A stretch of 64,000 bases of DNA from Noviluteimonas lactosilytica (GCF_020866925.1 NZ_JAJGAK010000001.1:496001-560000); one strand, 5' to 3'; positions 20,929 to 30,169 are shown, numbered from the stretch's first letter. The notes: generated by a model from the letters alone, not told the origin. A program made the numbers and translations.

Positions 20929-22146
20929 TCAGTCGAGGCCGCCTTCGACACGATCGCCGTTCACCTGCGCCCACAACGTGCTGCTCATGCCGAACAGGCG
21001 GATGAAGCCTTCGGCTTCCTCCACGCCCCAGTCCGCCGTCTGCGCGTACGTCGCGCCCTTCGCGTTGAGCAGGTGCGGCGATTGCACCGCGACTGCATCC
21101 ACGCGCGCGCCGCGCGTTTCGAGCACGACTTCGCCGTTGACCATGCGCTGGCTGGAAGCGAGGAACGCTTCGAGGTCGGTCTTCAGCGGATCGTGGTAGA
21201 AGCCTTCGTACACCAGCTCCACCCACTTGCGCGCGACATCGGGCTTGAAGCGGTTCTGCTGCTTGGTGAGCACGGCTTCCTCCAGCGCACGATGCGCGAC
21301 GAGCAGCGCGGTGAGGCCCGGCGCTTCGTACACGATGCGGCCCTTGAGGCCGATCGTGGTGTCGCCCGTGTACATGCCGCGACCCACGCCGTACGGCGCG
21401 AACATCGCATTGAGCTTCGCGAGCAGCTTCGCGCCCGGCATTTCGACGCCGTCGATCGCCACCGCCTCGCCGCCGACGAAGCGGATCGCGACGCGCAGCG
21501 CATCGGCCGGCCACTGTTCGCGCGGCGCACACCAGCCACGCGCGCCCTCGCCCGGCGCTTCCCACTTGTCGATCTCGCCGCCGGACAGCGTCACGCCCAG
21601 CAGGTTCTCGTTGATCGTGTAGGCCTTCTGCTTGGCGCGCACGCCGAAGCCGCGCTGCTCGAGGTACGCCTGCTCGTAAGCGCGCGTCTGCGTGTGCTCC
21701 TTCTGGATTTCGCGGATCGGCGCGACGATGCGGTAATCGCCGCTCGCCTTCACCGCGAGATCGAAGCGGACCTGGTCGTTGCCCATGCCGGTGCATCCGT
21801 GCGCGATCGCGCGCGTGCGCAGCGCCTGCGCGCGGGCGAGCGTCGCGTCGACGATCAGGTAACGATCCGACACCAGCAGCGGGTACTGGCCCTGGTAGCC
21901 CTCGCCCGCCATGACGAACGGCTTGACGAAGCCGTCCCAGATCGCGGGGCCGCCGTCGATGGTGACGTGCGAAGCGACGCCGAGTTCGGCGGCGCGCGCT
22001 TCGATCGTCGCGCGTTCTTCCGCGTCGACGCCGCCGGTGTCGGCGAACACGGTGTGCACGTTCCAGCCCTGCTCCTGCAGGTAGGGAACGCAGAAGGAAG
22101 TGTCGAGGCCGCCGGAAAAGGCGAGGACGATGTCTTTCGAAGGCAT
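20929..22146 (-). CDS. argG: Argininosuccinate synthase
   Basis: ArgG (405 aa) joins citrulline and aspartate with ATP hydrolysis. The PP-loop nucleotide motif is [16 protein letters not shown] at the N-terminus; [11 protein letters not shown] and TINENLLGV are family segments. It lies 25 bases after argF' and one base before argE'. The length and the N-terminal form ([14 protein letters not shown]) fit the xanthomonad type. Confidence 0.95.
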   Translation of the reverse strand: MPSKDIVLAFSGGLDTSFCVPYLQEQGWNVHTVFADTGGVDAEERATIEARAAELGVASHVTIDGGPAIWDGFVKPFVMAGEGYQGQYPLLVSDRYLIVDATLARAQALRTRAIAHGCTGMGNDQVRFDLAVKASGDYRIVAPIREIQKEHTQTRAYEQAYLEQRGFGVRAKQKAYTINENLLGVTLSGGEIDKWEAPGEGARGWCAPREQWPADALRVAIRFVGGEAVAIDGVEMPGAKLLAKLNAMFAPYGVGRGMYTGDTTIGLKGRIVYEAPGLTALLVAHRALEEAVLTKQQNRFKPDVARKWVELVYEGFYHDPLKTDLEAFLASSQRMVNGEVVLETRGARVDAVAVQSPHLLNAKGATYAQTADWGVEEAEGFIRLFGMSSTLWAQVNGDRVEGGLD

Positions 22147-22171
22147 TTGAAGTCGTTCCGTGGGAAGAGAG

Positions 22172-23200
22172 TCAGCGACGCTGGCCGATCAGCGAGGCCA
22201 TCACGGCCTTCTGCACGTGGAGGCGGTTTTCGGCTTCGTCGATCGCGATGCAGCGCGGCGAATCCATCACCGCATCGGTCGCCTTGACGTTGCGGCGCAG
22301 CGGCAGGCAGTGCGAGAACACGCCGTCGTTGGTCAGCGCCATCTTGGCTTCGTCGACGATGAAGTGCTTGTACTGGTCGCGGATGGGCTTCTCGGGCGCC
22401 CAGTTGCCGAAGTACGGCAGCGCGCCCCAGCTCTTCGCGTACACGACGTCGGCGCCGCGGTACGCGCTTTCGATGTCGTGGCTGACGTGCAGCGAGCCGC
22501 CGTTGTCGGCGACGTTCTGCGCGGCCCATTGCATGTAGCGCTCGTCGAGGACGTACTCGGGCGTCGGGCACAGCAGCGTCACGTCCATGCCCATGCGCGT
22601 GGCGATGGTGAGCGCGGAGTTGGCCACGGCGGTGTTGAGCGGCTTCGGGTGGTAGGTCCAGGTGAGCACGTACTTCTTGCCGCGCAGGTCGTTCGTGCCG
22701 AAGTGTTCCTGCAGCGCGAGGATGTGGGCGAGCTCCTGGCACGGGTGGGTGATCGTTTCCATGTTGATCACGGGCACCGAGGAATAAGCGGCGAAGCTGG
22801 CGAGCACGCGGTCCTGCCGGTCGACCGACCAGTCGACGAACTTCGGGAACGCGCGCACGCCGATCAAGTCGACATAGCGCGACAACACCCGCGCCACTTC
22901 CGCGATGTGCTCCTCCGATTCGCCGTCCATCACCGTGCCGAGGTCGAATTCGATCGGCCACGCGTCCTTGCCCGGCTGCAGGATCACGGCGTGCCCGCCG
23001 AGCTGGAACGTGCCGATCTCGAAGCTCGTCCGCGTGCGCATCGACGGATTGAAGAACACCAGCGCGACCGACTTGCCTTCCAGCTTTCGCAGTCCGAGCG
23101 GCTGCTGCTTGCAGGCGGCGGCGAGCGACAGCACCGCGTCGAGCTCAGCGCGCGACCAGTCCTGGGTATTGAGGAAGTGACGAAGCGGAACCTGTTTCAT
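22172..23200 (-). CDS. argF': N-acetylornithine carbamoyltransferase
   Basis: A 342-residue carbamoyltransferase that converts N-acetylornithine and carbamoyl phosphate to N-acetylcitrulline. The carbamoyl-phosphate site is [15 protein letters not shown], with HPCQELAH and [13 protein letters not shown] later. Trp81 (GKDAW) and Glu96 (ESEEH) match the residues that make the X. campestris enzyme specific for acetylornithine instead of succinylornithine. It is the first gene of the arginine operon, 38 bases downstream of the attenuator terminator. The ATG at 23200 has an AGGA-type Shine-Dalgarno; the upstream in-frame ATG (MAQRFPSP) adds residues not seen in the family. Confidence 0.95.
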   Translation of the reverse strand: MKQVPLRHFLNTQDWSRAELDAVLSLAAACKQQPLGLRKLEGKSVALVFFNPSMRTRTSFEIGTFQLGGHAVILQPGKDAWPIEFDLGTVMDGESEEHIAEVARVLSRYVDLIGVRAFPKFVDWSVDRQDRVLASFAAYSSVPVINMETITHPCQELAHILALQEHFGTNDLRGKKYVLTWTYHPKPLNTAVANSALTIATRMGMDVTLLCPTPEYVLDERYMQWAAQNVADNGGSLHVSHDIESAYRGADVVYAKSWGALPYFGNWAPEKPIRDQYKHFIVDEAKMALTNDGVFSHCLPLRRNVKATDAVMDSPRCIAIDEAENRLHVQKAVMASLIGQRR

Positions 23201-23238
23201 GGGGCGTCCTGGGGAAGGAAACCGCTGGGCCATGAACG

Positions 23239-23267
23239 AAAAAACCCAGCGCGGAGGGCTGGGTTTT
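23239..23267 (-). terminator. Attenuator terminator before argF'
   Basis: A perfect 10-bp stem (23241-23250 with 23258-23267, AAAACCCAGC/GCTGGGTTTT), a 7-nt loop (CCTCCGC) and six U on the minus strand at 23244-23239. It sits between the leader peptide and argF', where a plain terminator would block the operon; this is the mark of attenuation. Its 5' arm is also able to pair with the end of the leader peptide coding region. Confidence 0.85.
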
Positions 23268-23315
23268 GGTGCGATCCGATGCGATGCGCGACGCCTACCC
23301 AGCCAGATTGTGGGT
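23257..23315 (-). promoter_or_regulatory. Predicted arginine attenuator: pause hairpin and antiterminator
   Basis: Four segments in transcription order. Segment 1 is ACCCA (23315-23311), segment 2 is GGCTGGGT (23304-23297), segment 3 is ACCCAGCC (23264-23257) and segment 4 is GCTGGGT inside the terminator. Pair 1:2 is a 5-bp pause hairpin and 3:4 is the terminator. Pair 2:3 is a perfect 8-bp antiterminator that excludes both. A ribosome stalled at the Arg codons (23333-23322) would cover segment 1 and leave segment 2 free, so low charged tRNA-Arg would permit read-through. A weak promoter candidate (TTGCAT-17-GACCAT) lies at 23437-23409 on the minus strand. Confidence 0.75.
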
Positions 23316-23342
23316 CAGCGGTCGGCGCGCGCGCGAAGTCAT
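23295..23342 (-). CDS. Arginine-rich leader peptide of the arg operon
   Basis: A 15-residue [18 protein letters not shown], ending 28 bases before the attenuator terminator stem. Three of residues 4-7 are Arg (codons CGC, GCG, CGC, CGA), as expected for a peptide that senses charged tRNA-Arg. The exact start is uncertain: in-frame ATGs at 23354 and 23399 would lengthen it but keep the same stop and Arg cluster. The Shine-Dalgarno is weak (gcggcgggg directly before the ATG). It is too short to be noticed by ordinary gene calling. Confidence 0.7.
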   Translation of the reverse strand: MTSRARRPLTHNLAG

Positions 23343-23446
23343 CCCCGCCGCCATGCGGGCGGAAGTCAGGATGTCGGCGTCGGCGCGGCAGGTCTGCATC
23401 GGGCGCGCATGGTCGCACCTGCGCCCGTGCGATGCAACGGAAGCCA

Positions 23447-23899
23447 TCATCTGGCCTCGTCGCGCGGCGGGATGTAAGGCACCACCGACACGCGAACGCG
23501 CAGGCGGTTGCCGGGGTCGTACGGCAGGCGCGAGCGGTACTTGGTGCCCCGGTAGACGTAATCGACGTCGTAGGCGATCGGGCGGCGGAACTCGCGCACG
23601 ACCGGGACCATCTCGCAGTTGGCGTCGGCCTTCGGCTCGGGCTGGCGCGACATCGCGCCCTTCACCGCACCGACGATCTTCGCCAGGCCCTTGTTGTCGT
23701 CGTCGTCCGGGCAGCGCGGCTCCATGCGCGTGGCGCGCAGCACCTGGTAGATCGGCTGCACGCGCATCACCTGGGCGAAGTCCATGCGCACGTTTTCCGG
23801 CTGGAGGACCGTCGTGGCGGTGTCCTGCGCGGCGGCGGGAACACAGGCCGCCCCCAGGGCAAGGGCAGCGGTCAGCAGGAGAGACGAAGGGAGGCGCAC
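23447..23899 (-). CDS. Secreted hypothetical protein
   Basis: A 150-residue exported protein with signal peptide [25 protein letters not shown] read from a GTG at 23899; an ATG at 23950 would place 17 extra polar residues before it. The mature part has two conserved-looking sections: [20 protein letters not shown] and a C-terminal beta-rich segment ([20 protein letters not shown], then [11 protein letters not shown]). The latter is like the C-terminal region of some glycine-zipper periplasmic proteins. Function unknown. It is upstream of the arginine leader on the same strand and divergent from cysS. Confidence 0.75.
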   Translation of the reverse strand: MRLPSSLLLTAALALGAACVPAAAQDTATTVLQPENVRMDFAQVMRVQPIYQVLRATRMEPRCPDDDDNKGLAKIVGAVKGAMSRQPEPKADANCEMVPVVREFRRPIAYDVDYVYRGTKYRSRLPYDPGNRLRVRVSVVPYIPPRDEAR

Positions 23900-24001
23900 G
23901 CATTCAGTGTAAGCGCCGAAGGGCCCCGAGGCCTGAATCCCTGCTGTCATGGGCGCGGGTCGTGGCCGTTAGAATGGCCCGGTTTCCCCATCCCCCACCC
24001 C

Positions 24002-25369
24002 ATGAGCCTGCGCCTCCACAACACGCTGACGCGCCGGGTCGAGGCCTTCGCGCCGCTCGATCCCACGTGCCCCACGATGTATCTGTGCGGGCCGACGGTC
24101 TACAACTACGTGCATATTGGCAACGCGCGCGGCCCCGTCGTGTTCGACGTGCTGGCCGGCGTGCTGCGCCGACGCTTCGGCAACCTGCGCTATGCGCGCA
24201 ACATCACCGACGTCGACGACAAGATCAACAACGCCGCGCGCGAAGCCGGCGTGCCGATCTCGGCGATCACCGACAAGTACACGCAGGCCTATCGCGAAGA
24301 GATGGCGCTGCTCGGCGTCGCGCCGCAGGAACTGCAGCCCAAGGCGACCGAGCACATCCCGCAGATCGTCGCGATGATCGAAACCCTGATCGAGCGCGGC
24401 CATGCGTACGCGGCGGAAGGCCACGTGCTCTTCGCGGTCGACAGCTATGCCGAATACGGCAAGCTCTCGCGCCGCGATCCGGAGGACATGCTCGCCGGCG
24501 CGCGCGTGGAAGTCGCGCCTTACAAGCGCAATCCCGGCGACTTCGTGCTGTGGAAGCCCTCGACCGACGACCTCCCCGGCTGGGACTCGCCGTGGGGCCG
24601 CGGCCGCCCGGGCTGGCACATCGAATGCTCGGCGATGGCCGAAGCGCACCTCGGCGAAACGATCGACATCCACGCCGGCGGCATCGACCTGCAGTTCCCG
24701 CACCACGAGAACGAAGTCGCGCAGAGCGAATGCGCGCACGGCGGCAAGCCCTTCGCGCGCTTCTGGCTGCACAACGGCATGCTGGTGTTCGGCGGCGCGA
24801 AGATGTCCAAGTCGCTCGGCAACGTCGAACGCATCCACGACCTGCTCGCGCAATGGCCGGCCGAAGCGCTGCGCTATTCGCTGCTGTCGGCGCACTACCG
24901 GCAGCCGCTCGACTGGACGCCCGCGCTGATCGAACAATCGATCCGCACGCTCGATCGCCTGTACGGCACGCTGCGCGACCTCGCCGACGTCGACGCTTCA
25001 CCCGCGATCCCGCAATCGGTCGAGGACGCCCTCGACGACGACCTCAACACGCCGCAGGCGCTCGCGGAGATCGCGCGCATCGCGGCCGACGCGCGCAAGG
25101 TCGAAGGCCCCGACGCGCGACGCGAAGCGAAGGCCGCGCTGCTCGGCGCGGGCCTCGCGCTCGGCCTGCTGCAACAGGCGCCGGCCGACTGGTTCGGCCG
25201 CGGCGCGTCCAACGAGGACGACGCGCGCATCCAGGCGCTGATCGACGAGCGCATCGCGGCGAAAGCGGCGAGGGACTTCGCGCGCGCCGACGCCATCCGC
25301 AAGCAACTGGCCGACGACGGCATTCTCCTGGAAGACACGCCCCAGGGCGTACGCTGGAAACGTGGATGA
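24002..25369 (+). CDS. cysS: Cysteinyl-tRNA synthetase
   Basis: CysS (455 aa) charges tRNA-Cys. The class I signatures are HIGNARG (HIGH motif, about residue 38) and KMSKS (about 266). Zinc ligands are in [16 protein letters not shown] and [11 protein letters not shown]. The C-terminal helical domain ends with the family segment [16 protein letters not shown]. The ATG follows a possible -10 (tagaat) by about 30 bases; the very long upstream open frame is a shadow of the minus-strand genes. Its TGA overlaps the sufE ATG. Confidence 0.96.
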   Translation: MSLRLHNTLTRRVEAFAPLDPTCPTMYLCGPTVYNYVHIGNARGPVVFDVLAGVLRRRFGNLRYARNITDVDDKINNAAREAGVPISAITDKYTQAYREEMALLGVAPQELQPKATEHIPQIVAMIETLIERGHAYAAEGHVLFAVDSYAEYGKLSRRDPEDMLAGARVEVAPYKRNPGDFVLWKPSTDDLPGWDSPWGRGRPGWHIECSAMAEAHLGETIDIHAGGIDLQFPHHENEVAQSECAHGGKPFARFWLHNGMLVFGGAKMSKSLGNVERIHDLLAQWPAEALRYSLLSAHYRQPLDWTPALIEQSIRTLDRLYGTLRDLADVDASPAIPQSVEDALDDDLNTPQALAEIARIAADARKVEGPDARREAKAALLGAGLALGLLQQAPADWFGRGASNEDDARIQALIDERIAAKAARDFARADAIRKQLADDGILLEDTPQGVRWKRG

Positions 25370-25815
25370 ATGACCTGACGCAACCGCCGTTCTTTCCCCT
25401 CGAACCGACCGCCGCCGAGGCGCAGCGGGCGATCGCGGAGGAGTTCGCGTTCTTCGGCGACTGGTCGGAGCGTTACCAGTACCTGATCGACCTCGGCCGC
25501 AAGTTGCCACCGTTCCCCGATGCGCAGAAGGTCGAGGAACATCGCCTGCTCGGTTGCCAGTCGATGGTGTGGATCGTGGTCGATGGCGACAAGGATCGCC
25601 TCGACTTCGCCGCCATCAGCGATTCGGCGATCGTCTCCGGCCTGTGTTTCCTCGCGCTGCGCGTGTATTCGGGGCGTTCGGCGGACGAGATCCTCGCGAC
25701 GAGCCCCGACTACGTCGCCGACATCGGCCTGGCGAAGCACCTCTCGCCGACCCGCAGCAATGGCCACGCCGCGCTGCTCGCCTTCATCCGCGAGCGGGCG
25801 CAGGCCGCCGCGTGA
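25366..25815 (+). CDS. sufE: Cysteine desulfuration protein SufE
   Basis: SufE (149 aa) accepts persulfide sulfur from the desulfurase SufS on a single conserved Cys, here in [13 protein letters not shown], and passes it to the Fe-S scaffold. The rest ([20 protein letters not shown] at the start, SDSAIVSGL in the middle) is standard for the family. The rest of the suf operon is not in this window. It overlaps cysS by four bases and the following transporter by three, so the three genes form one transcript. Confidence 0.93.
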   Translation: MNDLTQPPFFPLEPTAAEAQRAIAEEFAFFGDWSERYQYLIDLGRKLPPFPDAQKVEEHRLLGCQSMVWIVVDGDKDRLDFAAISDSAIVSGLCFLALRVYSGRSADEILATSPDYVADIGLAKHLSPTRSNGHAALLAFIRERAQAAA

Positions 25816-27044
25816 GTTCGATCACCGCCGATACGCCGCTGCGCAACCGCGGCTTCGTCCAGCTGCTCAGCTATCGCATCCTCGCGATGCTGTCGTACCA
25901 GATGGTCGCGGTCACGGTCGGCTGGCACGTGTACGAACTCACCGGCGATCCGCTCGCGCTCGGGCTCGTCGGGCTTGCGGAAGTGATCCCCTACATCTGC
26001 GTCGCACCGTTCGCCGGGTATCTCGTCGACCACGTGCGACGCCGGCGCCTCGGCGCGGTGGCGTGCCTCGGGCTTGCGATCACCGCGATCGTGCTCGTCG
26101 GCATCGCGACCGGAAGGATCGCGACGAGCGGGACGTGGCTGATTTATGCCGCGGTCGCGCTCACCGGATCGGTGCGGTCGTTCCTCACGCCGATCTACAA
26201 CACGCTGTTCGCGCGCATCCTGCCGCGCGAGCAGTACGCGCGCGGCGCGGGCTTCGGCAGCGTCGTGTTCCAGCTCGGCCTGGTGCTCGGCCCCGCGTTC
26301 GGCGGCGTCATGGTCGCGTGGGCCGGCAAGGGCGTCTCGTACGGCGTCGCCGGCGTGTTCGCGATCGCCGCGGGCCTGGCGCTGCTGATGCTGCACATGG
26401 AAGAGCCGCACATCCCGACCGAACGCGCGCCGATCTTCTCGAGCATCGGCGAAGGCCTGCGCTTCGTGTTCGGCCACCAGATCCTGCTCGGCGCGCTCGC
26501 GCTCGACATGTTCGCGGTGCTGTTCGGCGGCGCGGTCGCGCTGCTGCCCGCCTTCATCAAGGACATCCTGCACGCGGGCCCGGAAGCGCTCGGCATCCTG
26601 CGCGGCGCGCCCGCCGCGGGTGCGGTGATCGTCGGCCTGTGGCTCGCGCGCAAGCCGCCGGAAAAGGGGGCGGGCCGACTTCTGCTGATGGCGGTGGCCG
26701 GATTCGGCCTGTGCATCATCGGCTTCGCGCTCTCGCGCCACCTGTGGCTATCGGCGGCACTGCTGTTCGCCTCGGGCCTGTGCGACGGCGTGTCCGTGGT
26801 GCTGCGCTCGACGATCCTGCAACTCGCCACGCCCGACGCGATGCGCGGCCGCGTGTCGGCGATCAACGGGATCTTCATCGGCTCGTCGAACGAACTCGGC
26901 GCATTCGAGTCGGGCCTGGCCGCGAAGCTGATCGGGCTGGTGCCGAGCGTGATCTTCGGCGGATGCATGACGATATCGATCGTCGGGATCACGGCGAAGT
27001 TCGCGCCGAAGTTGCGGCGGTTGGATTTGCGCGAGCTGCATTGA
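25812..27044 (+). CDS. MFS transporter
   Basis: A 410-residue major-facilitator protein with about 11-12 hydrophobic helices. The loop motif between helices 2 and 3 appears as GYLVDHVRRRRLG, and the start RNRGFVQLLSYRILAMLSYQM is like the EntS/multidrug group. Substrate unknown. No ATG is available; the GTG overlapping the sufE stop (GTGA) begins the conserved region with the right spacing. Confidence 0.87.
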   Translation: MSSITADTPLRNRGFVQLLSYRILAMLSYQMVAVTVGWHVYELTGDPLALGLVGLAEVIPYICVAPFAGYLVDHVRRRRLGAVACLGLAITAIVLVGIATGRIATSGTWLIYAAVALTGSVRSFLTPIYNTLFARILPREQYARGAGFGSVVFQLGLVLGPAFGGVMVAWAGKGVSYGVAGVFAIAAGLALLMLHMEEPHIPTERAPIFSSIGEGLRFVFGHQILLGALALDMFAVLFGGAVALLPAFIKDILHAGPEALGILRGAPAAGAVIVGLWLARKPPEKGAGRLLLMAVAGFGLCIIGFALSRHLWLSAALLFASGLCDGVSVVLRSTILQLATPDAMRGRVSAINGIFIGSSNELGAFESGLAAKLIGLVPSVIFGGCMTISIVGITAKFAPKLRRLDLRELH

Positions 27045-27049
27045 CGCAA

Positions 27050-27238
27050 AGCGGGAAACGGGAAACGGGAAACGAAAAGCGGGAAACGGGAAAAGAGGTA
27101 CGCAGTGCCTCAGCCGGCGCGTGCCGAAGACACGCTTTCGACGCGTCGCAATGCGACCTTCGGCTCGCGCGCCCAAAATCGCCGCGCAACAGTCCCTCCC
27201 GTTTCCCGCTTCCGGTTTCCCGTTTCCCGCTCTTGCTC
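27050..27238. repeat. GGGAAAC inverted-repeat element, copy 1
   Basis: Left arm (about 27050-27095) is built from gcgggaaac/gggaaac units; right arm (about 27203-27238) carries the complementary gtttcccg units. The core of about 105 bases lies between them. A related element lies at 44782-44908 with the same arms but a different core. It fills most of the 250-base gap between the MFS gene and the DksA gene and may act as a bidirectional terminator. Confidence 0.75.
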
Positions 27239-27250
27239 CAACAAAACGAA

Positions 27251-27268
27251 ACCCCGCCGAAGCGGGGT
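27251..27268 (-). terminator. Terminator of the DksA gene
   Basis: Perfect 7-bp stem accccgc/gcggggt with a CGAA loop, followed on the minus strand by TTCGTTTTGTT, 29 bases after the stop codon. Confidence 0.75.
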
Positions 27269-27296
27269 CCGTTCTTCCTTGCGTCGGGCGAAAAAC

Positions 27297-28457
27297 TCAA
27301 TCGCCCATCTGCTTCTGCAAATGCTCCCAACGCTCCTGCTCGTCGATCGTGCGTTCGGCGGTCAGGCGCGCTTCGAGGCGTTCCAGGCCGATCTCTTCGC
27401 CCGAATCCACGCTGTAGCCGTACTCGCCGGCGTCCAGGCGCTTGAGCGTGCTGTCGATCTTGCCGATCAACTTGCGGTAGCGGTCGCGCGTGCGCAGTTC
27501 CAGGGAGTTCTCGGTCTCGCGCGTCGCACGTTCGGCTTCGTCGCCGACGTCGCGCACTTCGTCCTTCAGGTTCTCGATGGTCTGCTTGGATTCCTCGACG
27601 AGGTCGGCGCGCCACGAGAGCAGGCGCTGGCGGAAGTACTCCACCTGCAGCGCGCTCATGTATTCCTCGTCGCCCGAGGGCTTGTAACCCTGCGGAATGA
27701 CGGGGCGACCCGTTCCTTCATCGGTCTTGTATTCGACGACTTTCACCTTGCCCCGCGGTGCAGGAGCGGCCGGCTTCGCGGCCACGGCAACAGCCACTTT
27801 ACCTGCCGGGCGCGGGCGCGACGTGACGGCCTCCGACGACGACGCGGGCTTCGGCGCGGTCGCCAGGGCGGGTTTTGCATTCTTCATTTGTTCTTTCTGC
27901 GGTGCTGCAACGGCTGTGGACTTCGCAACTGCGGGCGCGGCCACCGGTGCGCTCTTGGTGGCGGGCTTGGCGGCGGGCTTCTTGACCGCGGCGACCTGCG
28001 GCTGCTTCGCGACGGGCGCGGGCACGGCCTTGACGGGCGGCGCGGCCTTCGCGGGAGCGGCCTTCGCAGGCGCGGGCGCGGGCTTGGATGCGGGCTTGGG
28101 TACGGGCTTGGCGACCGGCTTGCTCGCGGCCTTCGCCGGCATGGGCTTCTTCGCCGGTGCGGGCTTGGCGACGGGCTTGACGGCCTTCGCGGGTGCAGGC
28201 TTCCTGGCTGGCGCCGGCTTCGAGGGTGCTGATTTCGCGGGCACCGGCTTCTTCGCGACCGCGGCTTTCTTCGCGACCGGCTTGGTGATTTTTTTCGCGG
28301 CGGGCTTGGCGACCGGCTTCTTCGCCGGCGCAGCCTTCTTCGCGACAGGCTTCGCGGGCTTGGCCGCGGCCTTCTTCGCCGCAGGTTTCTTCGCGACGGG
28401 CTTGGTGGACTTCTTCGCGGCCTTGGCGGCCTTCTTCGCTGGTTTCTTCGCTGCCAC
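27297..28457 (-). CDS. dksA: DksA-family protein with Ala/Lys/Pro-rich tail, zinc-less
   Basis: A 386-residue protein. Residues 1 to about 240 are a low-complexity tail of AAKKP/PAKPV-type repeats, similar to histone H1-like proteins and probably disordered and DNA- or RNA-binding. Residues about 250-386 are the DksA core: EEYMSALQVEYFRQRLLSWR, a coiled coil, and NSLELRTRDRYRKLIGKI. At the coiled-coil tip the E. coli Asp71/Asp74/Ala76 trio reads D-E-A-E-R-A, that is Asp, Glu, Ala. All four zinc-finger cysteines are replaced (GYSVDSGEE for GYCESCGVE, RTIDEQER for LCIDCKTL). DksA modulates RNA polymerase with ppGpp. Confidence 0.87.
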   Translation of the reverse strand: MAAKKPAKKAAKAAKKSTKPVAKKPAAKKAAAKPAKPVAKKAAPAKKPVAKPAAKKITKPVAKKAAVAKKPVPAKSAPSKPAPARKPAPAKAVKPVAKPAPAKKPMPAKAASKPVAKPVPKPASKPAPAPAKAAPAKAAPPVKAVPAPVAKQPQVAAVKKPAAKPATKSAPVAAPAVAKSTAVAAPQKEQMKNAKPALATAPKPASSSEAVTSRPRPAGKVAVAVAAKPAAPAPRGKVKVVEYKTDEGTGRPVIPQGYKPSGDEEYMSALQVEYFRQRLLSWRADLVEESKQTIENLKDEVRDVGDEAERATRETENSLELRTRDRYRKLIGKIDSTLKRLDAGEYGYSVDSGEEIGLERLEARLTAERTIDEQERWEHLQKQMGD

Positions 28458-28531
28458 GAGCGGTACGTCCCTCGTTCCCTTGAGGCGGGAAAGCGCGCTG
28501 TTATACCCTGCCCCGACAAGGGCGGCAACAC

Positions 28532-28783
28532 GTGATCGATCGATTGCTCATCGGGGCCCTGCGCCTCTACAAACGTTTCATCAGCCCGCTGTTGGGGCCG
28601 CGTTGCCGCTTCGTGCCGAGTTGTTCGGAGTACGCGATGCAGGCGATCGCGCGCTTCGGTGCGGTGCGCGGCGGGTGGCTCGCGGCGCGGCGCATCGCGC
28701 GGTGCCATCCGTTCCATCCCGGCGGCCACGACCCCGTTCCGGGCGACGATACGAACCCACACACCCATCGCACGCATCGCTGA
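28532..28783 (+). CDS. yidD: Membrane protein insertion efficiency factor YidD
   Basis: An 83-residue protein of the YidD/haemolysin-alpha family, a small inner-membrane-associated factor that helps YidC-dependent insertion. The family motif is [17 protein letters not shown], preceded by [16 protein letters not shown]. The start is GTG. It is usually found by yidC and rnpA, but here it sits alone, divergent from the DksA gene by about 75 bases. Confidence 0.9.
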   Translation: MIDRLLIGALRLYKRFISPLLGPRCRFVPSCSEYAMQAIARFGAVRGGWLAARRIARCHPFHPGGHDPVPGDDTNPHTHRTHR

Positions 28784-28810
28784 ATGCGTCGCCACGAGAA
28801 GGACCCCGTC

Positions 28811-30169
28811 ATGCCCGCGACGTCCAAGCCCACGCTGATCGTCAACGCCCGCCTGGTGAACGAAGGACGCGAGTTCGACGGCGACCTGCGCATCGAAGCC
28901 GGCCGCATCGCGCAGGTCGGCAGCGGTTTGTCCGCGCGCGAGGGCGAGCACGTCGTCGACGCCGCCGGCCGCCGCCTGCTGCCGGGCATGATCGACGACC
29001 AGGTCCACTTCCGCGAACCGGGCATGGAATACAAGGCCGACATCGCGACCGAATCGGCCGCGGCGGTCGCCGGCGGGCTCACCAGCTTCATGGACATGCC
29101 GAACACCAACCCGCCGACGCTCGACAGCGCCGCGCTGGAAGACAAGTACCGCCGCGCCACCGGCCGCGCCTGGGGCAACTTCGGCTTCTACATGGGCGCG
29201 AGCAACGACAACATCGAGGCGATCCGCGCGCTCGATCCGCTGCGCGCGCCGGGCATCAAGGTGTTCATGGGCGCCTCGACCGGCAACATGCTGGTCGACA
29301 ACCCGGAAACGCTCGACGCGATCTTCCGCGATGCACCGACGCCGATCATCACGCATTGCGAAGACACGCCGATGATCGACGCCGAGCTGGCGAAGTACAA
29401 GGCGAAGTACGGCGACGACATCCCGGCGGAATTCCACGCCGACATCCGCTCGCGGCAGGCGTGCATCAAGTCCACGCGGCTGGCGATGGAACTCGCGCGC
29501 CGCAACGACACGCGCCTGCACGTGCTGCACATCAGCACCGCCGACGAGCTGGCGCTGTTCGAACGCGGCCCGCTGGTGCGCGCCGACGGTTCGCGCAAGC
29601 AGATCACCGCCGAGACGTGCATCCATTTCCTGCGCTTCGATCGCGCCGACTACGCCGCGCTCGGCAACCTGATCAAGTGCAACCCGTCGATCAAGGAAGC
29701 GAGCGATCGCCAGGCGCTGATCGCCGCCATCGGCGACGACATCATCGACGTGCTCGCCACCGACCACGCGCCGCACACGCTGGAAGAAAAAGCGCGTCCC
29801 TATACCTCCGCGCCGAGCGGCCTGCCGCTGGTGCAGTACGCGCTGGTCGCGGCGCTCGAACTCGTGCGCGAAGGCAAGCTCACCAACGCGCAGGTCGTGC
29901 AGAAGGTCTCGCACGCGCCGGCGCAGTTGTTCGACGTCGCGCAGCGCGGCTATCTGCGCGAAGGCTATGCGGCCGATCTCGTGCTGATCGACGACACGCC
30001 GTTCACCGTGCGCCGCGAGGACGTGCTGTCGAAGTGCGGGTGGTCGCCGTTCGAGGGACGCACGTTCCATTCGCGCATCGGCGCGACGTGGGTGAACGGC
30101 GTGCTCGCATGGGATGGCGCGCAGTTGGTCGGCGGGCCGAACGGGCAGCGCCTGGAGTTCGCGCGTTGA
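28811..30169 (+). CDS. pyrC: Dihydroorotase
   Basis: A 452-residue amidohydrolase of the class I dihydroorotase type, which cyclises carbamoyl aspartate in pyrimidine synthesis. Metal and substrate segments are MIDDQVHFREPG, MPNTNPP, THCED, LHVLHISTADE and LATDHAPHTLEEK. The first His of the usual HxH pair is Gln (QVH), a feature I believe is shared by a subgroup of dihydroorotases; activity is therefore likely but unproven. The ATG at 28811 has a good Shine-Dalgarno (gagaagga). Confidence 0.88.
   Translation: MPATSKPTLIVNARLVNEGREFDGDLRIEAGRIAQVGSGLSAREGEHVVDAAGRRLLPGMIDDQVHFREPGMEYKADIATESAAAVAGGLTSFMDMPNTNPPTLDSAALEDKYRRATGRAWGNFGFYMGASNDNIEAIRALDPLRAPGIKVFMGASTGNMLVDNPETLDAIFRDAPTPIITHCEDTPMIDAELAKYKAKYGDDIPAEFHADIRSRQACIKSTRLAMELARRNDTRLHVLHISTADELALFERGPLVRADGSRKQITAETCIHFLRFDRADYAALGNLIKCNPSIKEASDRQALIAAIGDDIIDVLATDHAPHTLEEKARPYTSAPSGLPLVQYALVAALELVREGKLTNAQVVQKVSHAPAQLFDVAQRGYLREGYAADLVLIDDTPFTVRREDVLSKCGWSPFEGRTFHSRIGATWVNGVLAWDGAQLVGGPNGQRLEFAR

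Noticed and set aside
22160-25369. 1069-residue plus-strand ORF including cysS
   Set aside because: The part before 24002 is antisense to argF' and the secreted-protein gene and has shadow-frame composition; cysS begins at the standard position.
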